From WLND01 sp040398845 (GTDB lineage: Bacteria; Actinomycetota; Actinomycetes; S36-B12): a stretch of DNA of 64,000 nt. The stretch spans positions 57,594 through 121,593 of the forward strand of contig JBBATH010000011.1 in the NCBI GenBank assembly GCA_040398845.1. Reading direction: 5' to 3'. This document shows positions 1 through 8,052 of this stretch, piece by piece; position 1 is the stretch's first letter, and each line of letters begins with the position of its first letter. The position numbers and the translations under genes are program-made. The notes under the pieces are model-generated. The model was not told the DNA's origin. It worked only from the letters and a program-made list of their open reading frames with translations, and did not search any database.

Positions 1-1
1 G

Positions 2-430
2 ATGACAACGGCAGCCCAGACGCGGCCTGTCCTTGTCGACACGAATGTGGCCTCCTACATGCTCGTTAGAAGCGGCGAGCAGCGTGCCCTGTGGTCTGAA
101 CATCTACTCGGCCGCGTGTTGGTGATTGCAGTACAAACAAGGGTCGAGCTGCTTGCCCTGCCTCTCACGAACAACTGGGGAGAGAGGAAGGCAAATCAGC
201 TCGTCGAAACACTCGAAGGGCTCCCCGTGGTCCCGGTCGATGTCGAGGTCCAGCAGCGTTACGTGGCGTTAAGCGCATGGGGCCGGCGAACCGGCCACGC
301 CATAGGGCAGCCCGCCCAAGTCGCGGACCGATGGATAGCCGCCACTGCCCTGGCACACAATCTGGAACTTGCCACACAAGACGGACACTTCGACGGAATC
401 CCGGACTTGAAGAGACTCCCAGCGGTCTGA
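2..430 (+). CDS. PIN-domain ribonuclease toxin (VapC family)
   Basis: This 142-residue protein has the PIN-domain layout of VapC toxins, which cleave RNA with Mg2+ or Mn2+. The acidic active-site residues are visible: D13 in LVDTNVASYM, E49 in TRVELL, D109 in ADRWIAATAL and D127 in ATQDGHFD. The ATG lies at the second base of the window and reads ATGA, so it could overlap the stop of an upstream antitoxin gene that falls outside the window; that partner is inferred, not seen. The gene looks intact. It is followed by a decayed transposase, consistent with an accessory region. The target RNA cannot be told from sequence. Confidence 0.85.
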   Translation: MTTAAQTRPVLVDTNVASYMLVRSGEQRALWSEHLLGRVLVIAVQTRVELLALPLTNNWGERKANQLVETLEGLPVVPVDVEVQQRYVALSAWGRRTGHAIGQPAQVADRWIAATALAHNLELATQDGHFDGIPDLKRLPAV

Positions 431-557
431 GGCCCACCGATAGCTGCTGAGGACTGGGCGGTCCAGGCGGACAGCGCCAGGCGAGGGGCCACTCGTGTAG
501 GCCCAACTGCTCCTTCCACTCGTTTGACCCGAGACTGATGAAGGAGCGGGCATCGGC

Positions 558-1314
558 TCAGGTGATGAAGTCGGGCGGCGAGCATGCGAGACGGTCTCGC
601 TCTCCGTTGACTTCGACGCGAGTCAGTTGCTGTACCGGCTGGCATTCGCCACGGGAGCCAGGAGTTCCGTCCGGGCCAACGACGCAGTCGCATGCCGACA
701 ATGAAGATCCAGCCTCGTTGCAGGTCCGCGGTATTCGCGCTCTTGACGTTGCCGAAGATCCCCTCGACGTTGGTGCGGCGGCTGTAGGAATCGATCCAGG
801 CATCCGATCCCCAGGCCAGCGGCTGGCGGACCTTCGCCGCGACGGCACCGGGACACGGCGCTGTATTGGGCACTCGGCCGTTGTCTCCGGACACCTGATG
901 CTGCGGGTCCCACCACATGGGCAGCACCTTGCGTTCGGCGCCGTTGATCAGGCAGATGACGCGCCGAGGGTCTCCAGCGCTCCGGCACCAGCTCAGCGTC
1001 AGCACTTCGACATCTGCGTCAGCTGTCTCGTCCAACGCTTCCCTGCGATACACGATCTCGAACTGCTTCTGCGCCTGCTCGCTCAGTTCCTCAACCGTCA
1101 CTGCGTGGTTGGCCGACTGCCTGTTGATGCGCTCAATGTCGAGAACCTCACCCAAGGACATCTCGTTGTGCCGTGCCAGATACCCGGCGAGTTCCTCATA
1201 CAGGGGATCGTCCACGTCTGGCCATGGAAACGGCCCCCTCCTGTCGACAAGGCCATAGTCAAGCGCCCAACGTCCCTCATTTGGTTGCAGGCGCGGCAGC
1301 GACGATCGGCGTCA
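558..1314 (-). pseudogene. Transposase remnant (C-terminal part, frameshifted)
   Basis: Reading leftwards from a GTG at 1215, a frame (open from about 1314 with no earlier start codon) encodes a segment resembling the C-terminal part of DDE-type transposases: KVRQPLAWGSDAWIDSY, then RRTNVEGIFGNVKSANTADL and RGWIFIVG. After that, near 690, the family-like sequence moves to another frame (LARTELLAPVANASRY) and then to a third (LTRVEVNGERDRLA), ending at a stop at 558. I read this as one gene broken by at least two frameshifts and lacking its N-terminal catalytic part. The segment upstream of KVRQ (about 100 residues, with ERKVLPMWWDPQHQ) is not recognised and could belong to a different gene. 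No terminal inverted repeats were found. Confidence 0.5.
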
Positions 1315-1513
1315 TGATCGCGTTCTACTCACGGCAAGGCCAGCGGACAACGCTCATCAATTGACGGACCCCGGTCTGCTGACTCAGGCCCAGGCGGGGA
1401 AGTTGACGTCCGCGATGTCATGCATCGCGTCAGCCGACTGGCTCAACCTCTTGTAGAAGTCCCTCATGGAGTCCGTCGTGATCGTCGCAGCGGAAACGTC
1501 TAAGCCGGGACCG

Positions 1514-2695
1514 TCAGTGTTCGTCGAAGCGGATTCGGTGACGGTTCTCGCGGAAACAAATCGCCTCGTAGGTCACCAGCGCGACGAGGACCAAGGTCAG
1601 TATGCCCAGCGACGTGAGGGCTGGCATCAGCGCACCGACCGGGATCAGCGCGAGCAGGACCATCGCCACGACGAGTCTTTGAACGTTGACTGTATGAATG
1701 TTGCGCAGACGGAAGGCCACGTGCGCCAGGAGGTAGAGGGCCATCCCGCCGAACAGCGCCACGGACACGATCGTCTTCAGGGGCGCGTCAATATCGAGCA
1801 GGGTCTTCTTGAGCCCCAGCGCGACCAGCACAATGCCGAACACCATAAACAGGTGGATGTAGCTGTACGAGTCACGCGCCATGCTTGCCTGCTTTCGTCC
1901 TGTCAGAGACGCGAGCACGCGCTCGGCCACCACGGCCACCACGTCGAAGTAGAGCCACCACATTGCGCAGACGACCGCGACACCGAACGCAGCGGCCGTC
2001 ACGACGCCGCCCGAGAGTTCCTCGCCCGACGCACTGACGCCGAGGGCCACCACCGACTCACCGAGCGCGATGATGATGATGAGTCCGTGCCGCTCGGCGA
2101 AGTGGCCCGCGTCGACCTTCCAGCCGGAGGTGCCCACCACCAGCGGCGTACCGAAGTCGATGATGATCGCCAGTGCCCAAAGCACGGCCCGCACAGGACC
2201 CGGCGACACGAACCCTGCCGCCAGAATCAAGGTCGCGCCCGCCAGCATTCCCGGGGTCAGCCTCAGAACGGCACCGAACACGTCTTTGTCAGTGCGGGTC
2301 GTGATCATGTAGAGCAGGACGTGCACGACGCGAACCACGAAGTAGGCGGCGCCAAACAATAGGGCGTACCCGCCGAAGGCAGCCGGCACCGCCAGCCCGG
2401 CCACAAGCATGGCGATCATCGCCACCATGATCACCAACCGCGACATCACGTCGTCATCGATGCGGATCGAGTTGGTCAGCCAGGCGTAGCCCACCCATGC
2501 CCACCAGATCATCGCGAGCACTGCGAACCCGCGCAGCATGCCGAGCCAGGTGAGGTCGTCGGCAAGCAGGGTCGTGACCTGAGTGAGTGCGAAGACGAAG
2601 ACGAGGTCGAAGAACAGCTCAAGCGGGGTGACCGCGTGCGATACCCCGACCGCGCGGTCGTGGCGGTGCTCGTCAGGCGCGCTCATGACCGTCAT
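1514..2695 (-). CDS. Low temperature requirement protein A (LtrA) family membrane protein
   Basis: About 393 residues with the LtrA family hallmark near the N-terminus (RAVGVSHAVTPLELFFDLVF) followed by roughly ten to twelve hydrophobic segments, and the later conserved stretch HFAERHGLIIIIALGESVVA. LtrA proteins are polytopic membrane proteins of unknown biochemical role, named from a cold-sensitivity phenotype in Listeria. The start is uncertain: ATG at 2695 has GAGGA close upstream and ATG at 2686 has it further away. The gene stands alone between the transposase remnant and an HTH fragment. Confidence 0.85.
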   Translation of the reverse strand: MTVMSAPDEHRHDRAVGVSHAVTPLELFFDLVFVFALTQVTTLLADDLTWLGMLRGFAVLAMIWWAWVGYAWLTNSIRIDDDVMSRLVIMVAMIAMLVAGLAVPAAFGGYALLFGAAYFVVRVVHVLLYMITTRTDKDVFGAVLRLTPGMLAGATLILAAGFVSPGPVRAVLWALAIIIDFGTPLVVGTSGWKVDAGHFAERHGLIIIIALGESVVALGVSASGEELSGGVVTAAAFGVAVVCAMWWLYFDVVAVVAERVLASLTGRKQASMARDSYSYIHLFMVFGIVLVALGLKKTLLDIDAPLKTIVSVALFGGMALYLLAHVAFRLRNIHTVNVQRLVVAMVLLALIPVGALMPALTSLGILTLVLVALVTYEAICFRENRHRIRFDEH

Positions 2696-2742
2696 TCTTC
2701 CTCGCTCGGAGGGCAAAACAACCTGACAATCCGGCTCCATGA

Positions 2743-2994
2743 TCAGTCCCTCAGTTGCGCGCGACGGTGCGCGTGAAGATGAACCAATTCACGGGTGACG
2801 ACTAGTCCGGCGAGAGGAGTCTGTCGACCGACGATTCGACCAAGTCCCGTAGGCCATGGGTCGCACGCGTGTGAGCCCTGACTGATTCCAAGCTGCGCAG
2901 CCACCTGCTGTTGGGAAAGCCCTTGGGACAGGCGTGCCTGCTGTATGAGGAGACCGAGTACCTGTGGGCCCGAAACGGAACCGATGAGGGCCAT
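2743..2994 (-). pseudogene. Possible XRE-type HTH fragment
   Basis: An 83-codon frame begins with sequence typical of the first two helices of a Cro/C1-type HTH (LGLLIQQARLSQGLSQQQV followed by AAQLGISQ). The expected third helix is missing: after GISQ the residues (GSHACDPWPTGLGR) do not resemble any HTH, in this frame or the other two. It may be a decayed antitoxin-like regulator (HipB/HigA style). No toxin partner is next to it. The stretch 2996-3075 holds nothing I can recognise. Confidence 0.3.
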
Positions 2995-3075
2995 GGAGCC
3001 AACGATCTACGGCACTATTCACCAAGCAGCAATCAATCGGATGATTCCGACAGCAACGAACCTTGAAGGCCTCAC

Positions 3076-3837
3076 TCACGTGGCGGTGCCTCCTGATCCC
3101 AACAGCTCACGCTTGAGGTCCGCCACCATCGCCTTCAGTTCCGCGAGCTCCTTGAGCACCTCGTCGATGGGTGGCGGGCCGGGCGGAACGTTGGTCTGCT
3201 TGATGAGGGTCGCTGCGACTCCTGCCGAAACAACGCCGAGGACAGAGATGCCCACCAGCATGATGATCGTTGCGATGAACCGGCCCATCGCTGTCACGGG
3301 AACAAAGTCGCCATAGCCGACCGTGGTGATTGTCTCGAATGACCACCACACCGCTTCGCCAAATGTGTTGATCTCCGCGCCAGCCGCGCCCCGTTCGGCA
3401 CCAAGCACCATGAGGCTGCCCACCCACACGACGAGCGCCGTGGTCATGACCGCGCTGACGATCGCCTTGCCCGTAACGGCCCCGCGCTTCTTCGACAGGA
3501 TTCCATCGCTGTTGAAGGCTCGCAGCGCCCGCAGCGCCCGCAGTTGCGGAACGACAACCGTCACGACATCAAGCAGGTGAGTGCGAATGAAGCGCCAGCG
3601 GTCCGGTGAGAGAGCGATCCGAAAGGCGAGGTCCGCCACGAACAGCAACCACAGGAAGTAGCCGAACAAAGTGGCCCACGTGTACCAACTCTCGTCAGGG
3701 CGATAGATGATCATCTGGGCTGAATAGGTGATGAGATACACCAAGGCGAGTGCTGACAGCAGCAGGTCGGTTTTGGCCTCGTAGACGTTGAGCAATTGAA
3801 GGCGTCGGTCACTTGAGGCGCTGGAGGGCAAAGTCAT
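3076..3837 (-). CDS. Voltage-gated-like potassium channel
   Basis: A 253-residue six-segment ion channel. Hydrophobic segments S1-S3 lie at about residues 25-75. An arginine-bearing segment (PQLRALRALRAF, R100/R103/R106) looks like a reduced S4. The pore helix leads into the K+ selectivity filter TTVGYGDF at 171-178, followed by S6. The C-terminus (about 224-247, DEVLKELAELKAMVADLKRE) is a short amphipathic coiled coil likely to tetramerise the channel. ATG at 3837 was chosen because the upstream in-frame extension to 4041 has no channel-like sequence and runs into the divergent gene. No RCK/TrkA_N regulatory domain is present. Confidence 0.88.
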   Translation of the reverse strand: MTLPSSASSDRRLQLLNVYEAKTDLLLSALALVYLITYSAQMIIYRPDESWYTWATLFGYFLWLLFVADLAFRIALSPDRWRFIRTHLLDVVTVVVPQLRALRALRAFNSDGILSKKRGAVTGKAIVSAVMTTALVVWVGSLMVLGAERGAAGAEINTFGEAVWWSFETITTVGYGDFVPVTAMGRFIATIIMLVGISVLGVVSAGVAATLIKQTNVPPGPPPIDEVLKELAELKAMVADLKRELLGSGGTAT

Positions 3838-3955
3838 GAGCGGAGTGTAAGAATCTCCAGCCTGCCCTGTGCGCCATTTCGCCAGCTTGCTATCTCTGAC
3901 ATCAGGCCCTAAATTCACTGCAATCATTCGGAACCGTGCATTGTTTGGGGATAAC

Positions 3956-4606
3956 ATGATTGGACTCAACCGAACATGGGCCGTTGGGATCAAAGCAATC
4001 TCAACGCTCGTGGCCATCTCAGCGATGGGGTTGCTGCTCACGTCAAGCCCACTTCATGCGACCGAGCGAACCGAAAAACTCGTCGACGCGCGAGGCGAAG
4101 TTGACCTCATACTCGGACCTTCCTTCGTTCAGCAGATGTTCAAGGCTGGCATGTTCATCTACGGGAGCAGCGACGTCCGATTGGGGCTTGGTGACAACCA
4201 ATCCATGCGGGTGTACTTCCCACTCAAGGGAACCTCGAAAGCCTCGCCCACGACCGTAATAAAGGTCGACGACGAGACCGGCGGCATGGATTTCTTCAAT
4301 GGACCGGCTGGGGCTACCGCGAGCCTCGTTGCGCCCGTCGTCCGCCGCACCGGTTCCACCGGTTTCATCACCGGCACGCTCATCGGCCCCTACTCAAAAG
4401 AAACCGGGCAGTTCGCGGAAACTATGCCCGTATTCGCCATGTCGTCCGCGCGCACAAAGGCTTCCGGGACCGGATGGACGATGACCGCGAACTTGTCGCT
4501 CACGGAGCAAGGTGCGTCAACCCTCAACACCCTGCTGGCAACCAACTACTTCCAGGCCGGGGCCCGCGTCGGATATCTCGACGCAGACGTTATGCCTGCT
4601 AACTGA
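3956..4606 (+). CDS. Secreted protein of unknown function
   Basis: 216 residues. The N-terminus has a positive start (MIGLNRTWAVGIK), a hydrophobic core and a likely signal peptidase site near SSPLHA-TE, so export is probable. The mature part is rich in Gly/Thr/Ser and looks beta-rich, with no cysteines and no motif I recognise. The spacing of alternating hydrophobic residues (TGFITGTLIGPYS, GWTMTANLSL) resembles secreted beta-sandwich proteins. ATG 3956 is preferred over an upstream in-frame ATG at 3869 because only the shorter form begins directly with the signal peptide. It is transcribed divergently from the potassium channel. Confidence 0.6.
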   Translation: MIGLNRTWAVGIKAISTLVAISAMGLLLTSSPLHATERTEKLVDARGEVDLILGPSFVQQMFKAGMFIYGSSDVRLGLGDNQSMRVYFPLKGTSKASPTTVIKVDDETGGMDFFNGPAGATASLVAPVVRRTGSTGFITGTLIGPYSKETGQFAETMPVFAMSSARTKASGTGWTMTANLSLTEQGASTLNTLLATNYFQAGARVGYLDADVMPAN

Positions 4607-4659
4607 CACGGTCTACCAACGCCAAGGGGGGCCTTGACCGAGATTGATTGAGGAACTGA

Positions 4660-5352
4660 CTAGCCCTCAGCAGGGCTGGTCGACGCGCTCGGGGTCAGCG
4701 AGGGATTCGGTGGCCCCGACTCTTCTGAACTAGGTGACTCACTCGGTGCGACGACAGCAGCCGCAGCGCAGCCGGGGCCCGAGGTTGACGGTGACGGTGA
4801 CGCCAACGCAGCGGCAACATTGGCCTCACCAACGATCTCGGTGAATTCTTTCCCGACCACCACGTCGATGGCTTTTTTGCTGCGGTCATCCGGCAACATC
4901 TCAGCCCCCGGGAGGTAGAACCTCAGAAGCTTCGCCCCCTCGGCTCCCTTGGGCCCGTAACGGATTTCCGCCACCCCGATGACCTTTTGTCCCTCAGGGT
5001 CGTTCGCGACTTCCTTCACGTCAAATCCACGAGCGGCCAGTGCCTTTCCCGTGGTGCCGGCCAGCCCCTGTCGCTTCGTCCCGTTATAAACGTTGATCGT
5101 CACCCGACTCGTCCGCGGCAGCTCCTCGGCCGGGGTCACCATCGTGGTAGCGCAGGGCAGCGGGGAGGCGCTGAGCGTTGCCACTCCGGTCTCGTCAGCA
5201 ACCGGGGTCCCCTGACCTCGCAACACCACCGAGAATGCGTAGCCGATTCCAAAGAGCGCCACCGTTCCAAGGCTTACCATGAGAAGGATCGCCCACACCG
5301 GACGGCGCCGCCTTCGCGGATGTCTGATGACACTCTCTCTCAACGCGTTCAA
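4660..5352 (-). CDS. Membrane-anchored LytR_C-domain protein
   Basis: 230 residues: a basic N-terminus (RHPRRRRRP), one transmembrane helix (about 19-44), a linker, a LytR C-terminal domain (about 80-170, TSRVTINVYNGTKRQGLAGT...AARGFDV) and a Ser/Pro-rich tail. The LytR_C domain is found at the end of LytR-CpsA-Psr cell-wall ligases and also alone, as here; it probably sits outside the membrane near the cell wall. The start is TTG at 5352, supported by GGGAGG six bases upstream. The TTG overlaps the tadA stop (TTGA), so translation is probably coupled to tadA. No catalytic LCP domain is present. Confidence 0.8.
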   Translation of the reverse strand: MNALRESVIRHPRRRRRPVWAILLMVSLGTVALFGIGYAFSVVLRGQGTPVADETGVATLSASPLPCATTMVTPAEELPRTSRVTINVYNGTKRQGLAGTTGKALAARGFDVKEVANDPEGQKVIGVAEIRYGPKGAEGAKLLRFYLPGAEMLPDDRSKKAIDVVVGKEFTEIVGEANVAAALASPSPSTSGPGCAAAAVVAPSESPSSEESGPPNPSLTPSASTSPAEG

Positions 5353-5828
5353 CGCCGGCCTCCCAATCGCCGCAATGACATGTAGTCATATACAAGCCTG
5401 CCACACTCCGCTTCGAGAACCCCACCGACGACCTCAGGGCAATGGTTCAGTCGCCGATCCCTCACCAGATCCCACGCCGATCCCGCGGCGCCATATTTAT
5501 CGTTCCATGCCCCGAAGACCAGCCGAGAAATCCGAGACATCACCACCGCGCCTGCACACATCGGGCACGGCTCAAGGGTGACGACGAGGGTGCAGCCTTC
5601 CAAGCGCCAATCACCAATCGCGACGGCCGCTGAACGAAGGGCAAGGATTTCGGCGTGCGCCGTCGGATCACCGGACACCTCGCGTCCATTGCCTGCCGAA
5701 GCAATAATCACACCCATCGGGTCTATGACGATAGCCCCGATGGGGATGTCCCCCGCCTCCCCGGCCTTCTCTGCCTCCGCGAGCGCAACGCCCATAGCGA
5801 TGGCATCGGGGTCAGTGCCGTGAATCAT
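5349..5828 (-). CDS. tadA: tRNA-specific adenosine deaminase
   Basis: 159 residues. TadA converts A34 of tRNA-Arg(ACG) to inosine so that one tRNA reads CGU, CGC and CGA. The zinc/catalytic motifs are intact: HAE at 58-60 (H58 ligand, E60 proton shuttle) and PCPMC at 87-91 (C88 and C91 ligands). ATG 5828 overlaps the stop of the upstream gene (ATGA). The upstream partner is the actinobacterial family annotated as tRNA adenosine deaminase-associated protein. Its substrate tRNA-Arg(ACG) is encoded in this same window at 16938-17013. Confidence 0.95.
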   Translation of the reverse strand: MIHGTDPDAIAMGVALAEAEKAGEAGDIPIGAIVIDPMGVIIASAGNGREVSGDPTAHAEILALRSAAVAIGDWRLEGCTLVVTLEPCPMCAGAVVMSRISRLVFGAWNDKYGAAGSAWDLVRDRRLNHCPEVVGGVLEAECGRLVYDYMSLRRLGGRR

Positions 5829-6316
5829 CCAGTCGGGATGGCGACCGACAGCTGCGAAAGGAAGCCCACGCGCTTGGCGATCGTCCGTACCTGCTCGTCG
5901 GGATAGAGGTCCACATCCCCGCACAGCAGGGAGAGTTCGGTCGCATCAAGGCCGAAATCTGCGAACAGGGACAGGTCGCCGACCGGCTCGAAATCCTCGA
6001 GATCATCCTCGTCGAATTGCAGTCCGACGAGATCGGCCAACTCCTCGGCTAAATCAAAATCGAGAATGCAGGTGCCGTCGCTGATGAGTGCCCTCGTGTG
6101 ATCGCCAGCCTGCCGGATTGCGACGAAGAACTCGTCGGATACGCCAACCAAGCCGAAGACCCCACCCTCACCCGGAAACTGACGAAGCGCCGCGACGAGC
6201 CCTTCAGCTGATGAAGTGCTTCGCTCGGGGAGTGCGAGGACGGTCCACTGGCCCTCCTCACGCCAACAGGCAACAGCGAAGTCGATCGATGCTGCGTCTA
6301 CGTCTTCGCTGGCCAT
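5825..6316 (-). CDS. tRNA adenosine deaminase-associated protein
   Basis: 163 residues, acidic, without membrane segments or known catalytic motifs. It belongs to the small actinobacterial family defined by its position upstream of tadA: VACWREEGQW at the start, then DFDLAEELADLVG and DLYPDEQVRTIAKRVGFL near the end. ATG 6316 is used because the sequence upstream is unlike the family. Its stop overlaps the tadA start by four bases, so the two are translated together. A role in helping TadA is only inferred from this linkage. It is transcribed divergently from upp across a 58 bp gap that must hold both promoters. Confidence 0.85.
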   Translation of the reverse strand: MASEDVDAASIDFAVACWREEGQWTVLALPERSTSSAEGLVAALRQFPGEGGVFGLVGVSDEFFVAIRQAGDHTRALISDGTCILDFDLAEELADLVGLQFDEDDLEDFEPVGDLSLFADFGLDATELSLLCGDVDLYPDEQVRTIAKRVGFLSQLSVAIPTG

Positions 6317-6374
6317 GGGCTGATCGTGGCACGTCCGGGTACGCCGCGTCACATCGACGACTACTCTCGCGCGT

Positions 6375-7016
6375 ATGCGCACCCTTGTCATCGATCACCC
6401 GCTCGTCGCCCACAAGCTCGGACGTCTTCGTGCTGATGGCACCTCGTCCGCAACCTTCCGGCTCCTCGCGGAGGAGCTGGTCACGCTCCTCGCATACGAG
6501 GCGACGCGGACCCTTCTCGTCCACCCGGTCGATATCAGGACTCCCGTCGGGCCATGTACGGCGTTGGAGATGGCGGAGCCCAAGCCGCTGGTCGTTCCGA
6601 TCCTCCGCGCCGGTCTTGGCATGCTCAACGGCATGGTGAAGCTCATGCCGACCGCGGAGGTCGGATTCCTCGGCATGGTCCGGGACGAGACGTCGCTCAC
6701 CGCGACGACGTATGCCGACCGCCTGCCGCATAACCTCGCGCACCGGCAGGTATTCGTCCTCGATCCGATGCTCGCCACCGGAGGAACCCTCGTCGCCGCA
6801 ATCGACCTCCTCCTCGAGCGAGGGGCTCGCGATGTCACCGCCATCTGCCTCCTTGCCGCGCCGGAGGGCATCGCGCGGCTAGATGCTGCCTACGACGACC
6901 GTGAAGTCGACGTTACGGTCGTGACCGCCGCTATCGACTCACACTTGAATGAGAAGGGCTACATCGTGCCCGGGCTAGGCGACGCCGGCGACCGTCTCTA
7001 CGGAGTGGCCGAATAA
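6375..7016 (+). CDS. upp: Uracil phosphoribosyltransferase
   Basis: 213 residues, the usual length. It makes UMP from uracil and PRPP (pyrimidine salvage, cytosol). The PRPP-binding loop is seen as VFVLDPMLATGGTL, and the C-terminal uracil-binding segment as GYIVPGLGDAGDRLYG. The N-terminal region RTLVIDHPLVAHKLGRLR is also typical. The gene is followed by a block of inverted repeats (7033-7122) and a T-rich tract that may end its transcript. Confidence 0.97.
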   Translation: MRTLVIDHPLVAHKLGRLRADGTSSATFRLLAEELVTLLAYEATRTLLVHPVDIRTPVGPCTALEMAEPKPLVVPILRAGLGMLNGMVKLMPTAEVGFLGMVRDETSLTATTYADRLPHNLAHRQVFVLDPMLATGGTLVAAIDLLLERGARDVTAICLLAAPEGIARLDAAYDDREVDVTVVTAAIDSHLNEKGYIVPGLGDAGDRLYGVAE

Positions 7017-7032
7017 TCCACCCACGCCCCTT

Positions 7033-7063
7033 GTTCATCTGGCCCAGAATCCGGGTCGCCTGA
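7033..7063. repeat. Intergenic palindromic repeat, locus A copy 1 (inverted)
   Basis: This 31-base unit carries the core CCAGAATCCGGG, the reverse complement of the core found in copy 2. Its outer ends GTTCA and TGAAC pair. It lies 16 bases past the upp stop. Between copies 1 and 2, at 7075-7084, is a further partial core (CCAGAATCCA). Confidence 0.7.
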
Positions 7064-7090
7064 ACGAATACCGTCCAGAATCCAGTCCAT

Positions 7091-7122
7091 TCGTTCATCT
7101 CGCCCGGATTCCGGGCCAGATG
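7091..7122. repeat. Intergenic palindromic repeat, locus A copy 2
   Basis: The arms CATCTCGCCCGG and CCGGGCCAGATG flank a three-base ATT loop and can pair over 12 bp with one mismatch. The unit is followed directly by TTTT and then a T/G-rich tract (7123-7150), so it could act as an intrinsic terminator for upp. Related units occur at 23853-24064 and 46194-46283. Confidence 0.75.
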
Positions 7123-7151
7123 GTTTTAGGGTTTGGGTTTTTTTGGGTTTG

Positions 7152-7346
7152 ATGGTCCTCCCTTTACTTGGGTCATCCCACTACGCTTGGCTTGTGATGT
7201 TTTCCATGTTTGTGCTGTGGATCGTCGTGTTCGCTGGCATCTTTCGCCGTGCTCGCTGGACCATTCCGGTAGCAGTCGTCACGATGATCTGGAGCCTGGT
7301 CCTCCTCAAGCTCCACATGACCGACCCGATCCCTTTGAATTTCTAG
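7152..7346 (+). CDS. Small membrane protein upstream of the DsbB-like gene
   Basis: 64 residues with two predicted transmembrane helices (about 12-29 and 36-54) separated by the basic turn FRRARW. No family is recognised. It ends 12 bases before the DsbB-like gene, so they are probably one transcript and may work together in the membrane. The start is uncertain: ATG 7152 follows an unusual T/G tract, and an internal ATG at 7197 would leave a shorter form. No clear ribosome site is visible for either. Confidence 0.55.
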   Translation: MVLPLLGSSHYAWLVMFSMFVLWIVVFAGIFRRARWTIPVAVVTMIWSLVLLKLHMTDPIPLNF

Positions 7347-7358
7347 GACAGGCACCCG

Positions 7359-8048
7359 GTGAAGATGACAGCCGCCCGTGAGTTGCTCCTGTTTCGACTC
7401 ATCAACCTTGTCGCCCTTGTGGGCCTGCTCGGTGTGCTCACCGGCTCCCTCGATCTGCAGATCCTCGTCGGGGAGCAGCCGTGCCCGCTCTGCCTTCTTC
7501 AGCGCTCAGGCATGATCGGTCTCGCTGTCGGACCCATTATGAACTTGCTGTGGGGCATGCGACCCGCCCACTACGCGGTCAGCATTCTGGCAGCATTTGC
7601 TGGCGGTGCGGCGAGTACGCGTCAGATCCTCCTGCACATCGCTACCCCTGGCGACCCCGGATACGGCCCCGCTGTGGCCGGATTTCACCTGTACACGTGG
7701 GCGTTCATCACCTTCGCTATCGGTGCGGCCGGATGCGCGGCACTGTTGCTCTTCAGTAGCCAGTTCTCACTCGGCGATACCGGGGTGCTGCGCCAGAAGG
7801 GTCCGATGCGGATCGCCACGCTGGCCGTCGTCATGTGGACCTTCGTCTACCTCGTCATCATCGCAGTGACGGTACTGCCCGAATGCGGGCTCGGAATGTG
7901 CCCGGATGACCCCGCGAGCACCGGAGGCATAAAGGCTCCGGTCGGAGTCCTAGGGTTCCTCATCTTCACCCTTGGCTCGCTCGCGATCGGAGTCTTGCTC
8001 GATCGACTGCTCCCGAACGACGATGAGGAACTCGCAACCCTCGAGTGA
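7359..8048 (+). CDS. DsbB-like disulfide oxidoreductase
   Basis: 229 residues with five or six hydrophobic segments. DsbB proteins reoxidise the exported thiol oxidase DsbA and pass electrons to quinone. The first redox pair is present as PCPLC (C42, C45) in the typical context EQPCPLCLLQR just before TM2. The second loop, where E. coli DsbB has its other cysteine pair, has none (HIATPGDPGYGPAVAGFH). Instead a CX4C (C176, C181 in PECGLGMCPDD) lies in a later extracellular loop. Start GTG 7359 or ATG 7365 cannot be separated. Family assignment is good; the altered second pair is unusual. Confidence 0.75.
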   Translation: MKMTAARELLLFRLINLVALVGLLGVLTGSLDLQILVGEQPCPLCLLQRSGMIGLAVGPIMNLLWGMRPAHYAVSILAAFAGGAASTRQILLHIATPGDPGYGPAVAGFHLYTWAFITFAIGAAGCAALLLFSSQFSLGDTGVLRQKGPMRIATLAVVMWTFVYLVIIAVTVLPECGLGMCPDDPASTGGIKAPVGVLGFLIFTLGSLAIGVLLDRLLPNDDEELATLE

Positions 8049-8052
8049 TCGC

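Noticed and set aside
1466..2362. A 298-codon plus-strand frame antisense to the LtrA gene
   Set aside because: Composition (His/Gln/Arg-rich, no hydrophobic core) is typical of an antisense shadow, and LtrA on the other strand has clear family motifs.
2743..2994. HipB-type antitoxin with a toxin partner
   Set aside because: Only the first half of the HTH is recognisable and no HipA- or RelE-like toxin lies beside it; kept only as a low-confidence fragment.
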